From the NCBI GenBank assembly GCA_003221895.1, contig QHUJ01000110.1:1-64000 (forward strand): a DNA stretch of 64,000 nt, in the 5' to 3' direction. This document shows positions 1-9,013 of this stretch, piece after piece (positions within the stretch are counted from its first letter, which is position 1; every line of letters begins with the position of its first letter). This DNA is from Gemmatimonadota bacterium (lineage in GTDB: Bacteria > Gemmatimonadota > Gemmatimonadetes > Gemmatimonadales > GWC2-71-9). Under the pieces are notes generated by a model. That model searched no databases and was not told the DNA's origin. It saw nothing but the letters and a program-made list of their open reading frames with translations. The translations under genes were made by a program, and so were the position numbers.

Positions 1-1
1 A

Positions 2-1714
2 TTTGAACGCGTCATCTCGCCGTTTCGCGTCACCGATTCCATGGGGCGGGCGTACGCTCTCCCGTTCCTCGGCGGTTTCGATCATCCGCGCCCCCAGCTG
101 CTGGACATCGACGGCGACGGCAGCCTCGATCTCTTTGTGCAGGAGAATTCTGGACAGCTCGAGCTGTTTCAGAAGAGCGCTACTGGCTGGACGCTGACCA
201 CTGATCGCTTCCAGAACATCGACATCGGCGAGTGGTATCGCTTCGTCGACCTGGACGGCGATGGGCGCTACGACCTGTTTGCCGAGTCGCCGCTCAGCGA
301 CATCCGCTACTATCGGAATGTTGGCACCCGCACGGCGCCGGCATTCGTCGTCGCCGCAGACACGCTGAAAGACGTACAGGGCACCGCCATCTACGCCGAT
401 CGCCAGAACATCGCGCAGTTCGCCGACATCGATTGCAATGGCAAGCTCGACATGCTGCTGGGCCGAGTCGATGGGACCATCACGCGCTACGAAATGGAAG
501 GGCTCGATTCGCTTCGCGCGCCGCGGTTTCGGCTCATCACCGAGCGGTTTGGAGACATTCAGATCATCGGCACGCGCGCGCCCTCACTGCATGGAGCGAA
601 CACGATGGCGGTGTTCGATATCGATCGAGACGGCGACCAGGACATTCTCTGGGGTGATTTCTTCGAGCCGGGGCTACTCTGGCTCCGGAATCAAGGCACG
701 TGCGCGCAGCCCGATTTCCACGGAGACCGCATCGCGTTCCCGCCGAACCAGCCGATAGAAACGAGTGGCTACAATGCGCCCGCCTTTGGCGACCTGAATG
801 GCGACGGCCGAGCTGACCTGGTGGTGGGTGTGTTGGGCGGCGCGTTTAATCCGGTGAAGACCAGCGCGGCAAATCTCTATGAGATCGATCAGACGGCGCC
901 GAATGTTTGGACCGTCGTCACGCCACACCTGCTCGATGGCATCGATCTGGGCACCGAGTCGATTCCGGCATTCGCCGACATCGACGGCGATGGCGATCTC
1001 GACCTCGTCGTGGGCACCAAGATCGAGCCCGACAACCCGCGCACCGGCGGTCTCCACTGGTTCGAGAATGTGGGCTCACGCACCCTGCCGAATTTCCAAT
1101 TGCGCGGGCACCTCACCGTTCTCCCTGTCTTTCACGATGCACCGGCGCTCGGCGATCTCGACGGTGATGGGCTGCCGGACCTCGTGGTGGGACAGTTCCA
1201 GGACGCCGTCGCATGGTATCACAACAGTGGCACCAGCGGCGCGGGACGGTTTGTGCTCGTTGACTCCGCGGTCGTCCGCTTGCCGCGCGGCAGTAACGGC
1301 GTGCCCGAGTTGTATGACATCGACGGCGACGGCGATCTCGATCTGTTTCTGGGCGATGCGTCCGGGCGGATCGCCTTCTTCCGAAACGACGGGAACACCC
1401 GGGCCCCGCATTTCACGCTCGTGAGCGACGACTATCTCGGGGTGCGTGCCGGCCACCGCGCCGTGCCGCGTTTTGTCGATCTGAACGGCGATAGCGTCGC
1501 CGAACTCGTGATCGGCACGGAGCAGGGTGGGGCACCGCCGGTGTTTCGCCGGCTCGTGCGCGACTCCAGTCTCGCGGTCGACCTGCCGTCCTATGCGGCG
1601 CCGGGGTTTGCCGATCTGTTCGGAACCGGAGTGAAAGATTTGTTCGTGGGGAATGAGGGCGGCGGAATCCTGTACTTTCGCAGCCGCGCGCAGCAGATTG
1701 TTCCATCCAAGTAG
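2..1714 (+). CDS. FG-GAP/VCBS repeat protein, 5' truncated by window edge
   Basis: Repeated D-x-D-G-D-x-D-L motifs (DIDGDGSLDLF, DLDGDGRYDLF, DIDGDGDLDLV). The open frame continues upstream of the ATG at 41 to the window edge. Confidence 0.9.
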   Translation, partial: FERVISPFRVTDSMGRAYALPFLGGFDHPRPQLLDIDGDGSLDLFVQENSGQLELFQKSATGWTLTTDRFQNIDIGEWYRFVDLDGDGRYDLFAESPLSDIRYYRNVGTRTAPAFVVAADTLKDVQGTAIYADRQNIAQFADIDCNGKLDMLLGRVDGTITRYEMEGLDSLRAPRFRLITERFGDIQIIGTRAPSLHGANTMAVFDIDRDGDQDILWGDFFEPGLLWLRNQGTCAQPDFHGDRIAFPPNQPIETSGYNAPAFGDLNGDGRADLVVGVLGGAFNPVKTSAANLYEIDQTAPNVWTVVTPHLLDGIDLGTESIPAFADIDGDGDLDLVVGTKIEPDNPRTGGLHWFENVGSRTLPNFQLRGHLTVLPVFHDAPALGDLDGDGLPDLVVGQFQDAVAWYHNSGTSGAGRFVLVDSAVVRLPRGSNGVPELYDIDGDGDLDLFLGDASGRIAFFRNDGNTRAPHFTLVSDDYLGVRAGHRAVPRFVDLNGDSVAELVIGTEQGGAPPVFRRLVRDSSLAVDLPSYAAPGFADLFGTGVKDLFVGNEGGGILYFRSRAQQIVPSK

Positions 1715-1788
1715 TCAGTCCGTCGACTTCGTGAACCTTTTCCTCGAGCCGCCCGTAAGGTGGTCATCCCTTTTCCCGAGCACACTGG

Positions 1789-1986
1789 ATGTTCAGGCCT
1801 ATTCTGACACTCGCCGCGGTCGGTTTCGTCGGCATCGCTCTTTGGAAGATTGCCTCCGCGCTACTCCTGCCGCTCGTGTTTCTCGTCTTCAAGATCGCCC
1901 TCATCGTAGGCGTGGTGATGGCGGTGTTCTGGTGGTTTAAGAATAAGAAGGACCGCAAAGAGGATACTCCCCCGGTGTCCGAGTAA
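1789..1986 (+). CDS. small hydrophobic membrane protein, 65 aa
   Basis: ORF with two hydrophobic stretches and a charged C-terminus; unknown function. Confidence 0.55.
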   Translation: MFRPILTLAAVGFVGIALWKIASALLLPLVFLVFKIALIVGVVMAVFWWFKNKKDRKEDTPPVSE

Positions 1987-1990
1987 ACAC

Positions 1991-2012
1991 ACACCCCCCT
2001 CGCGGGGGGTGT
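1991..2012 (+). repeat. perfect 9-bp hairpin, 4-nt loop (ACACCCCCC-TCGC-GGGGGGTGT)
   Basis: seen directly; just after the stop of the 1789-1986 ORF. Confidence 0.8.
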
Positions 2013-2028
2013 CTGGCCCGACACAATC

Positions 2029-2065
2029 GAGGCGCGCCGAGCAGGGAATTCGCCTGGCGCGCCTC
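2029..2065 (+). repeat. 10-bp inverted repeat GAGGCGCGCC...GGCGCGCCTC
   Basis: seen directly; second of three hairpins before the ATG at 2098. Confidence 0.75.
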
Positions 2066-2097
2066 ATGCTTTTACTCCCCTCAAAAAGGGGGGAGCC

Positions 2098-2562
2098 ATG
2101 TACTGGAAAGGACTGTTGATCGCCATCGCGTTCGACGTCGCCTGCATCATGGGGAACCCGTCATTGGTGACGGGGCCGGAACCCCCTGTACCCGTTCGTC
2201 ACGCGCCCTCTTGGGTGATGAACCAGGAACCGGGAGTGACCATGCAGACGTCGCCCGAAGACGCCGAGCTCGATGCCGCGGGGCGGTTGGAAGACTCGAT
2301 GATGGTGTACCTGCAAAGCAACGATCGCGACGCCGCCGCCATGGTGAGCCTGGCGCGCATGTACGTCGCGCACGGGTGGTACGATGCGGCGATTGGCCCG
2401 TTGGCGCGCGCGGCGCAGCTCGATCCCGAGCGCCGTAGTATCTGGTCGCTGCTCGATCGGGCTCTCAAGATGACCGGGAAGGCGAAGATCACGGACGCAG
2501 AGTTGACCAAGCAGGCGCAGCAGTTCGTCGAGTCGGTGAAGAATTGGGGCCACTCGTGTTAA
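2098..2562 (+). CDS. TPR-type repeat protein, 154 aa
   Basis: C-terminal TPR-like helices (AAAMVSLARMYVAHGWYDAAIGPLARAAQLDPERRSIWSLLDRAL). Confidence 0.7.
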   Translation: MYWKGLLIAIAFDVACIMGNPSLVTGPEPPVPVRHAPSWVMNQEPGVTMQTSPEDAELDAAGRLEDSMMVYLQSNDRDAAAMVSLARMYVAHGWYDAAIGPLARAAQLDPERRSIWSLLDRALKMTGKAKITDAELTKQAQQFVESVKNWGHSC

Positions 2563-2580
2563 ACGGGAAACCTAGAACGG

Positions 2581-2618
2581 GAAACGGGAAACGTGGTTGC
2601 CGTCACGTTTCCCGTTTC
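2581..2618. terminator. bidirectional hairpin GAAACGGGAAACGTG-loop-CACGTTTCCCGTTTC between convergent genes
   Basis: 15-bp perfect inverted repeat between the stops at 2562 (+) and 2641 (-). Confidence 0.65.
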
Positions 2619-2640
2619 TCACTTCCCGTTTTCCGGTTTG

Positions 2641-3249
2641 TTATTGATCTACCCAGGTACTCCGCACGTCATAGGTCACATTGTACACCAGCTGATTGAC
2701 GAGACGCCCGTACGCGTCATTCGGGTCTTTGGCCGAGAACGATGGCATCCCGCCAACGAATGACAGGCCGCCCACGTTCTCAGTTTCCGCCGAGCTCCGC
2801 CGCCACATCACGCCACCCGTCCGCGTATTCACGAGCCACACCGACAGCTCGACCGTCACGGTCGCCTGCATGTAGGGCGAGAAACCCGACGTCAGCGCGG
2901 CGTGCGGTTTCACGTTCGAGATTTTGAGATGGCCGAAGAAAGCGACGGGGCAGCCGTCCGAGTCCGCGGCGCGCTTGAACACGCTGGCCGAGTCGGCCGC
3001 TGTGAATTCGCGCATCTCGATGCCGCTTTGCGCCGCGAGGACGTACTCCTCGAAGCGCTGGGTCGCGAACTCGTGGAGATTGCCCTTCGCGTTCTCCACC
3101 GAGAACACGAACAGACCGATGTTTCTATGCGGGACGAGATTCAGCGTCGGAGGCAGCAGCACGCGTTGGTGCACCGGCCGGTGCGAGCCGCCGCAACCGA
3201 AGATCATCAGGGTGATGATGAAGCAGCTGACGACACGCATGACGCGCAT
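2641..3249 (-). CDS. putative lipoprotein of unknown function, 202 aa
   Basis: MRVMRVVSCFIITLMIFGCGG lipobox; the longer ORF start at 3543 lacks support. Confidence 0.65.
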   Translation of the reverse strand: MRVMRVVSCFIITLMIFGCGGSHRPVHQRVLLPPTLNLVPHRNIGLFVFSVENAKGNLHEFATQRFEEYVLAAQSGIEMREFTAADSASVFKRAADSDGCPVAFFGHLKISNVKPHAALTSGFSPYMQATVTVELSVWLVNTRTGGVMWRRSSAETENVGGLSFVGGMPSFSAKDPNDAYGRLVNQLVYNVTYDVRSTWVDQ

Positions 3250-3349
3250 ACGGTCCTCCGACCGGGGAACTCGGAGCACAACATAATGAACGCCATTTTT
3301 GTGAGGGTGGCCTTGTGTCACACGCGCCAAGGCATTGAGAGATTTCTGG

Positions 3350-3733
3350 TTACGGCCTCTGGGGCGGCTCCCAGCGCTCGGTCGGTACGGTGCTAGGGAC
3401 AGGTTGGGCCCGGATATAGGAGACGACTCTCCAAATCGCGCCTGCCGACATGACGCCACCGTACGCCGGCATGCCGCGCGGGCGACCGTAGAAGATCGAC
3501 TGGAACAGCGATCCGTCTGAGCCGCCGTAGCGCCACCGTCCATCCACGAGGCTCGGCCCCACCCATCCCGTCGCGCCGGCGCCGTGGCAGCCGTCGCAAT
3601 TCATCCGGGTGAAGATCTGCGAGCCGTCTGCAATGGATGCGGAATCCTTGGCGAACGGATTGGTGAGGTCGTCCGCTGGTGGCGCGTTGCCGCCCGCCGA
3701 CACGTGCTCCGGGTACCGCACTGAGGGCGGCAA
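3350..3733 (-). CDS. c-type cytochrome (probable lipoprotein; start probably further upstream, ~3770-3790)
   Basis: CDGCH haem motif; in-frame upstream sequence VVALVVIAACSRG resembles a lipobox; follows the PQQ dehydrogenase on the same strand. Confidence 0.8.
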   Translation of the reverse strand: MPPSVRYPEHVSAGGNAPPADDLTNPFAKDSASIADGSQIFTRMNCDGCHGAGATGWVGPSLVDGRWRYGGSDGSLFQSIFYGRPRGMPAYGGVMSAGAIWRVVSYIRAQPVPSTVPTERWEPPQRP

Positions 3734-3774
3734 CCCTTCGCCGCGGCTGCACGCCGCGATTACGACGAGGGCAA

Positions 3775-5520
3775 CTACAGGCCGAAAATCCAGACCGTCC
3801 CTCCCTGGCTCGTGTGGCGCGCGAGGTCGGGAGCGAAATCGGCGGGCGGGCGCACATCGGCGGGGTCGTCGGAGCGGACGTCGCCTGAGAGCAGGAACCA
3901 GTCGCCGCCGATGCCCGCATACACCGCGATGTACTGCTTGCCGTCGGCGCCTCGGAACGAGATCGGCGCGCCAACGACGCCCGAGCCGACTTTGAACTTC
4001 CAGAGCGGCTTACCGGTGCGCGCATCCGCAGCCTTGAACCAGCCGTCGAGCGTCCCGTAGAAGACCACGCCGCCCGCGGTCACGACACTGCCGCTCCAGA
4101 CCGGATACTTCTCCTTGATGCCCCAGACTTTGCGCCCGCGTGCCGCATCCCACGCGATGAACTCCCCCATGTTTCCGCCGGGACCGGCCATGTAGGGCGT
4201 GCTCGCGCCGATGTACGGCGTTCCGGGGATCCGCGTCACCTGCGACGCTTCGAAGTTCATGCAGAGGTTGTTCGTCGCGGTGTAAAACCAGCCTGTGCGT
4301 GGCGAATACGCCGCCGGCGACGCGGGACTCTTGCCGCCCTCGAGGCTCGGACAGATGCCCTTCACGTTGCCCTTGGAGACGCCGGTCGTCTTCGTGGTAT
4401 CGAGGATCGGCAGGCCGGTTGTCCGGTTGATCCCTTTCGCCCACGTGACATTGGCGAATGGCTCCGCGACCAGCACTTCGCCGGTCGCGCGATCGAGCGT
4501 GTACGCAAAGCCGTTCTTGTCGAAGTGCACGAGCACCTTGCGCATCCGCCCGCCGACCACGAAATCGGCGAGGATCATCTCGGCGTTGGCGTCGTAATCC
4601 CAGCTATCGTGCGGCGTGAACTGATAGGCCCACACGAGCGTGCCGTTCGCTGGGCGGCGCGCCAGCACGCTGTTCGTCCATTTGTTCTCGCCCGGCCGCT
4701 GCTCGGTGTTGTAGGGTCCGGGATTTCCCGTGCCGAAGTAGATGAGGTCGAGCTGCGGGTCGTAGGAGATCCAGCCCCACACGGGAGCGCCGCCGCGCTT
4801 CCACGCGTCGCCGCTCCAGGTCGAGACGCCGATGTTCGCAGCACCGCCAAATGCGCCTCGCCCGGACTGCGCGAGCATCAGCGAATCGGGGCCCATGTTG
4901 TGTGCGGTCCAGAGAATCTTGCCGGTGGCAAGATCGAGTCCCTTCACCCAGCCGTAGATCCCGAACTCGCCGCCCGACGGACCGACGATGACGCGGTTGC
5001 GGGCGACGAACGGGGCCATGGGTGTCGTCTCGCCCTCCCCGATATCGCCGATTTGCGTCTTCCAGATCTCACGTCCCGTCTGCGCATCGACCGCGACGGT
5101 GTGACCGTCGAGCAGGTTATAGATGATCTTGCCGTCGGCGTACACCGCGCCGCGATTGATCGCGTCGCAGCAGGCGACGCCGACGGCGGCGGGATTCACG
5201 TCGGGGCGATACTTCCACCTCAGCGGATAGCCTTGCTGCGTGAGATCGAAGGCGTAGAGGACATTTGGGAACGGGGTTACCACGTACATCGTGCTTCCGA
5301 CAACGAGCGGCTGCCCCTCATGCCCGCCGAGCACGCCGGTCGAGAAATTCCAGACGGGGCGCAGCTTGGCGGCGTTGGTTGGCGTGATCTGCGAGAGGCC
5401 GCTGTAACGGGTGGCGGCGTAATTCTTTGCCGGCATGGTCCACTGGCCGTCGTCCTGCGGCGATGTGCCTTGCAGGGCTGTGACAAAAAGCAGCGTGACG
5501 TAGGCCCGATGCATGGACAA
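3775..5520 (-). CDS. PQQ-dependent dehydrogenase (quinoprotein beta-propeller)
   Basis: YSGLSQITPTNAAKLRPVWNFSTG, GNPGPYN, HDSWDYDAN and repeated W-motif blades. Confidence 0.92.
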   Translation of the reverse strand: MSMHRAYVTLLFVTALQGTSPQDDGQWTMPAKNYAATRYSGLSQITPTNAAKLRPVWNFSTGVLGGHEGQPLVVGSTMYVVTPFPNVLYAFDLTQQGYPLRWKYRPDVNPAAVGVACCDAINRGAVYADGKIIYNLLDGHTVAVDAQTGREIWKTQIGDIGEGETTPMAPFVARNRVIVGPSGGEFGIYGWVKGLDLATGKILWTAHNMGPDSLMLAQSGRGAFGGAANIGVSTWSGDAWKRGGAPVWGWISYDPQLDLIYFGTGNPGPYNTEQRPGENKWTNSVLARRPANGTLVWAYQFTPHDSWDYDANAEMILADFVVGGRMRKVLVHFDKNGFAYTLDRATGEVLVAEPFANVTWAKGINRTTGLPILDTTKTTGVSKGNVKGICPSLEGGKSPASPAAYSPRTGWFYTATNNLCMNFEASQVTRIPGTPYIGASTPYMAGPGGNMGEFIAWDAARGRKVWGIKEKYPVWSGSVVTAGGVVFYGTLDGWFKAADARTGKPLWKFKVGSGVVGAPISFRGADGKQYIAVYAGIGGDWFLLSGDVRSDDPADVRPPADFAPDLARHTSQGGTVWIFGL

Positions 5521-5646
5521 TAATGATAGCGTGACCCTATGAACCTCGCGCGGCGATCTGGGGCGACGACGCAGGACGTGTGAGCGCGTCTGGAGGACCC
5601 TGATTAGAGCGAACGCCGCGCATGGACGTGCGCGTCATGGCAGTAG

Positions 5647-5664
5647 TATGAGAAGTCTCTCATA
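5647..5664. promoter_or_regulatory. operator-like palindrome TATGAGA-AGTC-TCTCATA
   Basis: perfect 7-bp arms in the divergent intergenic region between 5520 (-) and 5756 (+). Confidence 0.4.
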
Positions 5665-5755
5665 AGAAGCAACAGGCCCTCCGCTTTTCAGTTCCTCCAG
5701 GTTCATTCTCCCGAGCAGCAATCACTGTCATTCATTCTCTCGGGAGGTTCACGTC

Positions 5756-6898
5756 ATGACGAAGCAACTCACAACTCTGGCGCTCGCAGCCGTGCTCTTC
5801 GCGGCCTGCGAGCCGAACGGCGGAATTACGGAGCCGCAGGCGTCGATTCAGTCGGCGCTGGCGGGGCAGCAGAACCTGGACGGCGACAATGGTCCGGGCG
5901 CCGTGTACACACTCACCAACCAGGTCGCCGGCAATGCCGTGGCGGTATTCGCGCGCGCGGCCGATGGCACGCTCACGCCGGCCGGCACGTTCGCCACCAG
6001 TGGAGCGGGGACGGGCGCCGGTCTGGGCTCTCAGGGCGCCGTGACGTTGAGCAGCGATGGACGCCTCGTCTTCGCGGTCAACGCCGGCTCGAACGATGTG
6101 TCGGTATTTCGCGTCGGACCGCAGGGGCTTTCGCTGCTGAGTCGCACGCCGTCAGGCGGACTCCTTCCCATCAGCGTAACAGGATCTCGCGATCTCGTGT
6201 ACGTCTTGAATGCCGGAGGCGCGGGCAACATCACGGGATTCAGGATCGATAATGCGGGAACGCTGACGCCGGTTGCTGGTTCGACGAAGGCACTGTCGAG
6301 CGCGGCCGCCGGTCCGGCGGAAATCTCGTTCAGCGCCGATGGACGGCAGCTGATCGTCTCGGAGAAGAATACGAACCTGCTCGATGTCTACCCCGTCGAC
6401 GAGAATGGTGTGGCGGGTGAGCGGACGTCATTCGCCTCCGCCGGCGGTACGCCGTTCGGCTTCGCGGTCGGATCGCACAACCTGGTGTTCGTCTCCGAGG
6501 CCGCGGCTCCCGGCTCCGCGTCTTCGTACACGCTGAGGTCTGGCAGCCTGCAGCTCGTCAGCGGCGTCGTGCTGACGCACCGGGGCGCTCCCTGCTGGGC
6601 GGTCGTGACGAACGACGGGCGTTTCGGCTTCACCGGCAACGGCTCCGGATCGGTTTCGGGCTTCAGGGTCGCACCTGATGGCTCGATCCGGTTGCTCGAC
6701 AGCGACGCCGCGACGACCATCATCGCGGGGGGGGTGAACGACATCGCGTTGAGTGGAAACAGCCGGTATCTGTACGCGCTCGGCACCAGTAGCCAGCAGG
6801 CGATCTACGCATTTCGGATTCAGAACGATGGCAGCCTAAAGTCCTTGGGACCGGTCGGCGGCCTGCCCGCGGGGACCCGTGGACTCGCGGCTTTCTAA
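5756..6898 (+). CDS. lactonase/YncE-type beta-propeller lipoprotein
   Basis: lipoprotein signal MTKQLTTLALAAVLFAACEP; repeated propeller blades (FAVNAGSNDVSVFRV, LSGNSRYLYALG). Confidence 0.8.
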   Translation: MTKQLTTLALAAVLFAACEPNGGITEPQASIQSALAGQQNLDGDNGPGAVYTLTNQVAGNAVAVFARAADGTLTPAGTFATSGAGTGAGLGSQGAVTLSSDGRLVFAVNAGSNDVSVFRVGPQGLSLLSRTPSGGLLPISVTGSRDLVYVLNAGGAGNITGFRIDNAGTLTPVAGSTKALSSAAAGPAEISFSADGRQLIVSEKNTNLLDVYPVDENGVAGERTSFASAGGTPFGFAVGSHNLVFVSEAAAPGSASSYTLRSGSLQLVSGVVLTHRGAPCWAVVTNDGRFGFTGNGSGSVSGFRVAPDGSIRLLDSDAATTIIAGGVNDIALSGNSRYLYALGTSSQQAIYAFRIQNDGSLKSLGPVGGLPAGTRGLAAF

Positions 6899-6919
6899 AT
6901 ACCTAAAGGAGATACGTGC

Positions 6920-7531
6920 ATGACGAAGCGCAGATCCATACTGGTGGGCCTGGCCATCGTGGCGGGTGGTCTGCTCTGGTACCTCTTCCGGCCAGACGCG
7001 CTCATCATCAGCAAGACGGTCAACGAGCCGTTCCCCGACAGCGCGCAGGCCATGTCGTCGATGGCAGCGTCGCCAGCGCTGGCGCACTCCTCGATGGCCA
7101 ATGGCTCAAGCATGATGCAAGACTCGGGGATGGCGCAGCACTCCGGCATGATGCACGACTCGGGGATGGCCCACGAGTCGGAACCGGCGAGGCTCGCGAC
7201 GGGCCAGTTCCATAGCAACGCGCACGAGACCAAAGGGGTGGCGACGATCTACCGCCTCAACGATGGCCGGCGCGCGCTGCGGTTGACGGCGTTCTCGACG
7301 TCGAACGGTCCAGATGTCCGCGTGTACTTGGTCGCGGCGAGCGACGTGCAGAAGGAAGACGCCGCAAAGCGGGCCGGCTTTGTCGATCTTGGGCCGTTGA
7401 AGGGCAATATCGGCGACCAGAACTATGACGTTCCTGCGGGGCTCGACCTGACGAAGTATCGGGCGGTGTCGATCTGGTGCCGGCGGTTTAGCGTGAACTT
7501 CGGAGCTGCTCCGCTTACCGAAGTGATGTAA
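6920..7531 (+). CDS. DM13 domain protein with N-terminal anchor and Met/His-rich linker
   Basis: C-terminus GQFHSNAHETKGVATIYRL...DVRVYLVAAS...YDVPAGLDLTKYRAVSIWCRRFSVNFGAA is DM13-like; SGMAQHSGMMHDSGMAHES linker. Confidence 0.85.
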   Translation: MTKRRSILVGLAIVAGGLLWYLFRPDALIISKTVNEPFPDSAQAMSSMAASPALAHSSMANGSSMMQDSGMAQHSGMMHDSGMAHESEPARLATGQFHSNAHETKGVATIYRLNDGRRALRLTAFSTSNGPDVRVYLVAASDVQKEDAAKRAGFVDLGPLKGNIGDQNYDVPAGLDLTKYRAVSIWCRRFSVNFGAAPLTEVM

Positions 7532-7545
7532 TCGATGAGATGCTG

Positions 7546-7580
7546 AAAAGGGGGCAGGGCCAATGGTCCTGCCCCTTTTG
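7546..7580 (+). terminator. intrinsic terminator-like hairpin AAAAGGGGGCAGGG...TCCTGCCCCTTTT
   Basis: long stem after the stop of the DM13 gene. Confidence 0.75.
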
Positions 7581-7609
7581 CCATTCTGGAGTAGCGTGCG
7601 GCAACGCCG

Positions 7610-9013
7610 CTAGGCGGCAGGCAGCCAGAGCGTGAAATTGCTTCCCTCGCCCACCGTGCTCTGCACGGTCATCCTGCCGCCCTGCAGTTCGGCGAGGAGG
7701 CGCGCAATCGCCAACCCCAGCCCGATCCCCCCCAGCTCGCGGCTGCGCGACTGGTCGATCCGATAGAAGCGGTCGAAGATCTTCTCCACGTGCTCGGGCG
7801 CGATCCCGGGGCCAGTGTCGCGTACCCGGACACCGACCTCGGTGCCGTTGCGGACGAGCGTGAAGGTAATAGTGCCCGCCGGCGTATAGCGCACGGCGTT
7901 GGAGGCGAGATTGAGGAGGATGTGCCGGGTGCGCCCGGCGTCGCCGATCGCGCTCACCGGCGTGGCCGGCTCGACACGCACGGAGAGCTGCTTGTCCATC
8001 GCCATCGCTTCGGTGATCTCGCGCACTTCATTCACCACGGCCGTCAGGTCGAAGGGGGCATGCGCCAACGCGAGCTGGCGGTTTTCCCCGCGCGCGATGA
8101 GCAGCAGCTCTTCGATCAGCTTGGTGGTTCTGTCCAGCTCACGCTCCATCGCCACCAGGGCCTCGCGCGTCTCTGCCTCCGTTCGTCCCTCCTCGGATGC
8201 CCACTGTACCTGCGCGCGGAGGTGGGTGAGCGGCGTGCGGAGCTCGTGACTCGCATCGGCCGTGAACGACTGCAACGCACGATGCGCCCGATCGACGCGC
8301 TCGAGCATGCGATTGATGCTCTCTGCAAGATCCGTCACTTCGGCTTGTCCGGTTGGGCTGGTCAGTCGGGTACCCAATTCCGACGGACCAATCGCCCGGG
8401 TTTCGCTGGTGACGCGTTCCAGGGGTTGCAGCGCCTCGTTCACGGCCTGGCGCGCGCCGCGCGCGGCGGCGAAGGCCGCCAGGGGCAAGAGCAGCGCCGC
8501 GGCGACAACGAGGACCCCAAGGGGCACCAGGTAGGACTGCCTGCTGGCGACGACGTAGAGATCGAACTCTCCCATGGCGCGATGCAGCACGCGGTAACGC
8601 CACCGCGCGCGCTCGGTGATCGCGGCAACGAGGGACGCCCGCATTTGCTCGGCGGACGCTTCGCTCGGCAGGCCCTCGAGGCGCTTCGCCGGCATCCCGG
8701 GAGACAGGTAGTAGACCTGCGGCATGCCGCCCGCATTCGTCGTGGTGCGGGTAATGACGACCTGGCCGCCCATGCCCACGAGCTGGTCGGCGAGCGCGGA
8801 CGGCATCACACCACCGGGCGCGCTCGTGGAGTCGCGATACGCGCCGAGGAGCGATTGAATGACGTCGGCGGAATGCTCCAACGATCGGCGCAACGCCATC
8901 TCGGCTGCGACCGCGAAAATCAGGACGACGACGGCAGCGAAGCCAGCCAGGGCGGTCCAGGAGACGCGGCTGAAGCGGCGCGTCAATACCTGGCTGAGGC
9001 GACGCTCACTCAC
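7610..9013 (-). CDS. sensor histidine kinase (HAMP, HisKA, HATPase)
   Basis: FTADASHELRTPLTHLRAQ H-box, NLASNAVRYTPAG, DTGPGIAPEHVEKIFDRFYR; GTG start overlaps the upstream regulator stop. Confidence 0.93.
   Translation of the reverse strand: MSERRLSQVLTRRFSRVSWTALAGFAAVVVLIFAVAAEMALRRSLEHSADVIQSLLGAYRDSTSAPGGVMPSALADQLVGMGGQVVITRTTTNAGGMPQVYYLSPGMPAKRLEGLPSEASAEQMRASLVAAITERARWRYRVLHRAMGEFDLYVVASRQSYLVPLGVLVVAAALLLPLAAFAAARGARQAVNEALQPLERVTSETRAIGPSELGTRLTSPTGQAEVTDLAESINRMLERVDRAHRALQSFTADASHELRTPLTHLRAQVQWASEEGRTEAETREALVAMERELDRTTKLIEELLLIARGENRQLALAHAPFDLTAVVNEVREITEAMAMDKQLSVRVEPATPVSAIGDAGRTRHILLNLASNAVRYTPAGTITFTLVRNGTEVGVRVRDTGPGIAPEHVEKIFDRFYRIDQSRSRELGGIGLGLAIARLLAELQGGRMTVQSTVGEGSNFTLWLPAA

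Noticed and set aside
3249-3543. N-terminal extension of the lipoprotein ORF (2641-3543)
   Set aside because: Extension overlaps the downstream end of the cytochrome c gene and lacks coding character; lipobox start at 3249 is preferred.
4525-5523. 332-aa plus-strand ORF opposite PQQ dehydrogenase
   Set aside because: Shadow frame; no domain signature.
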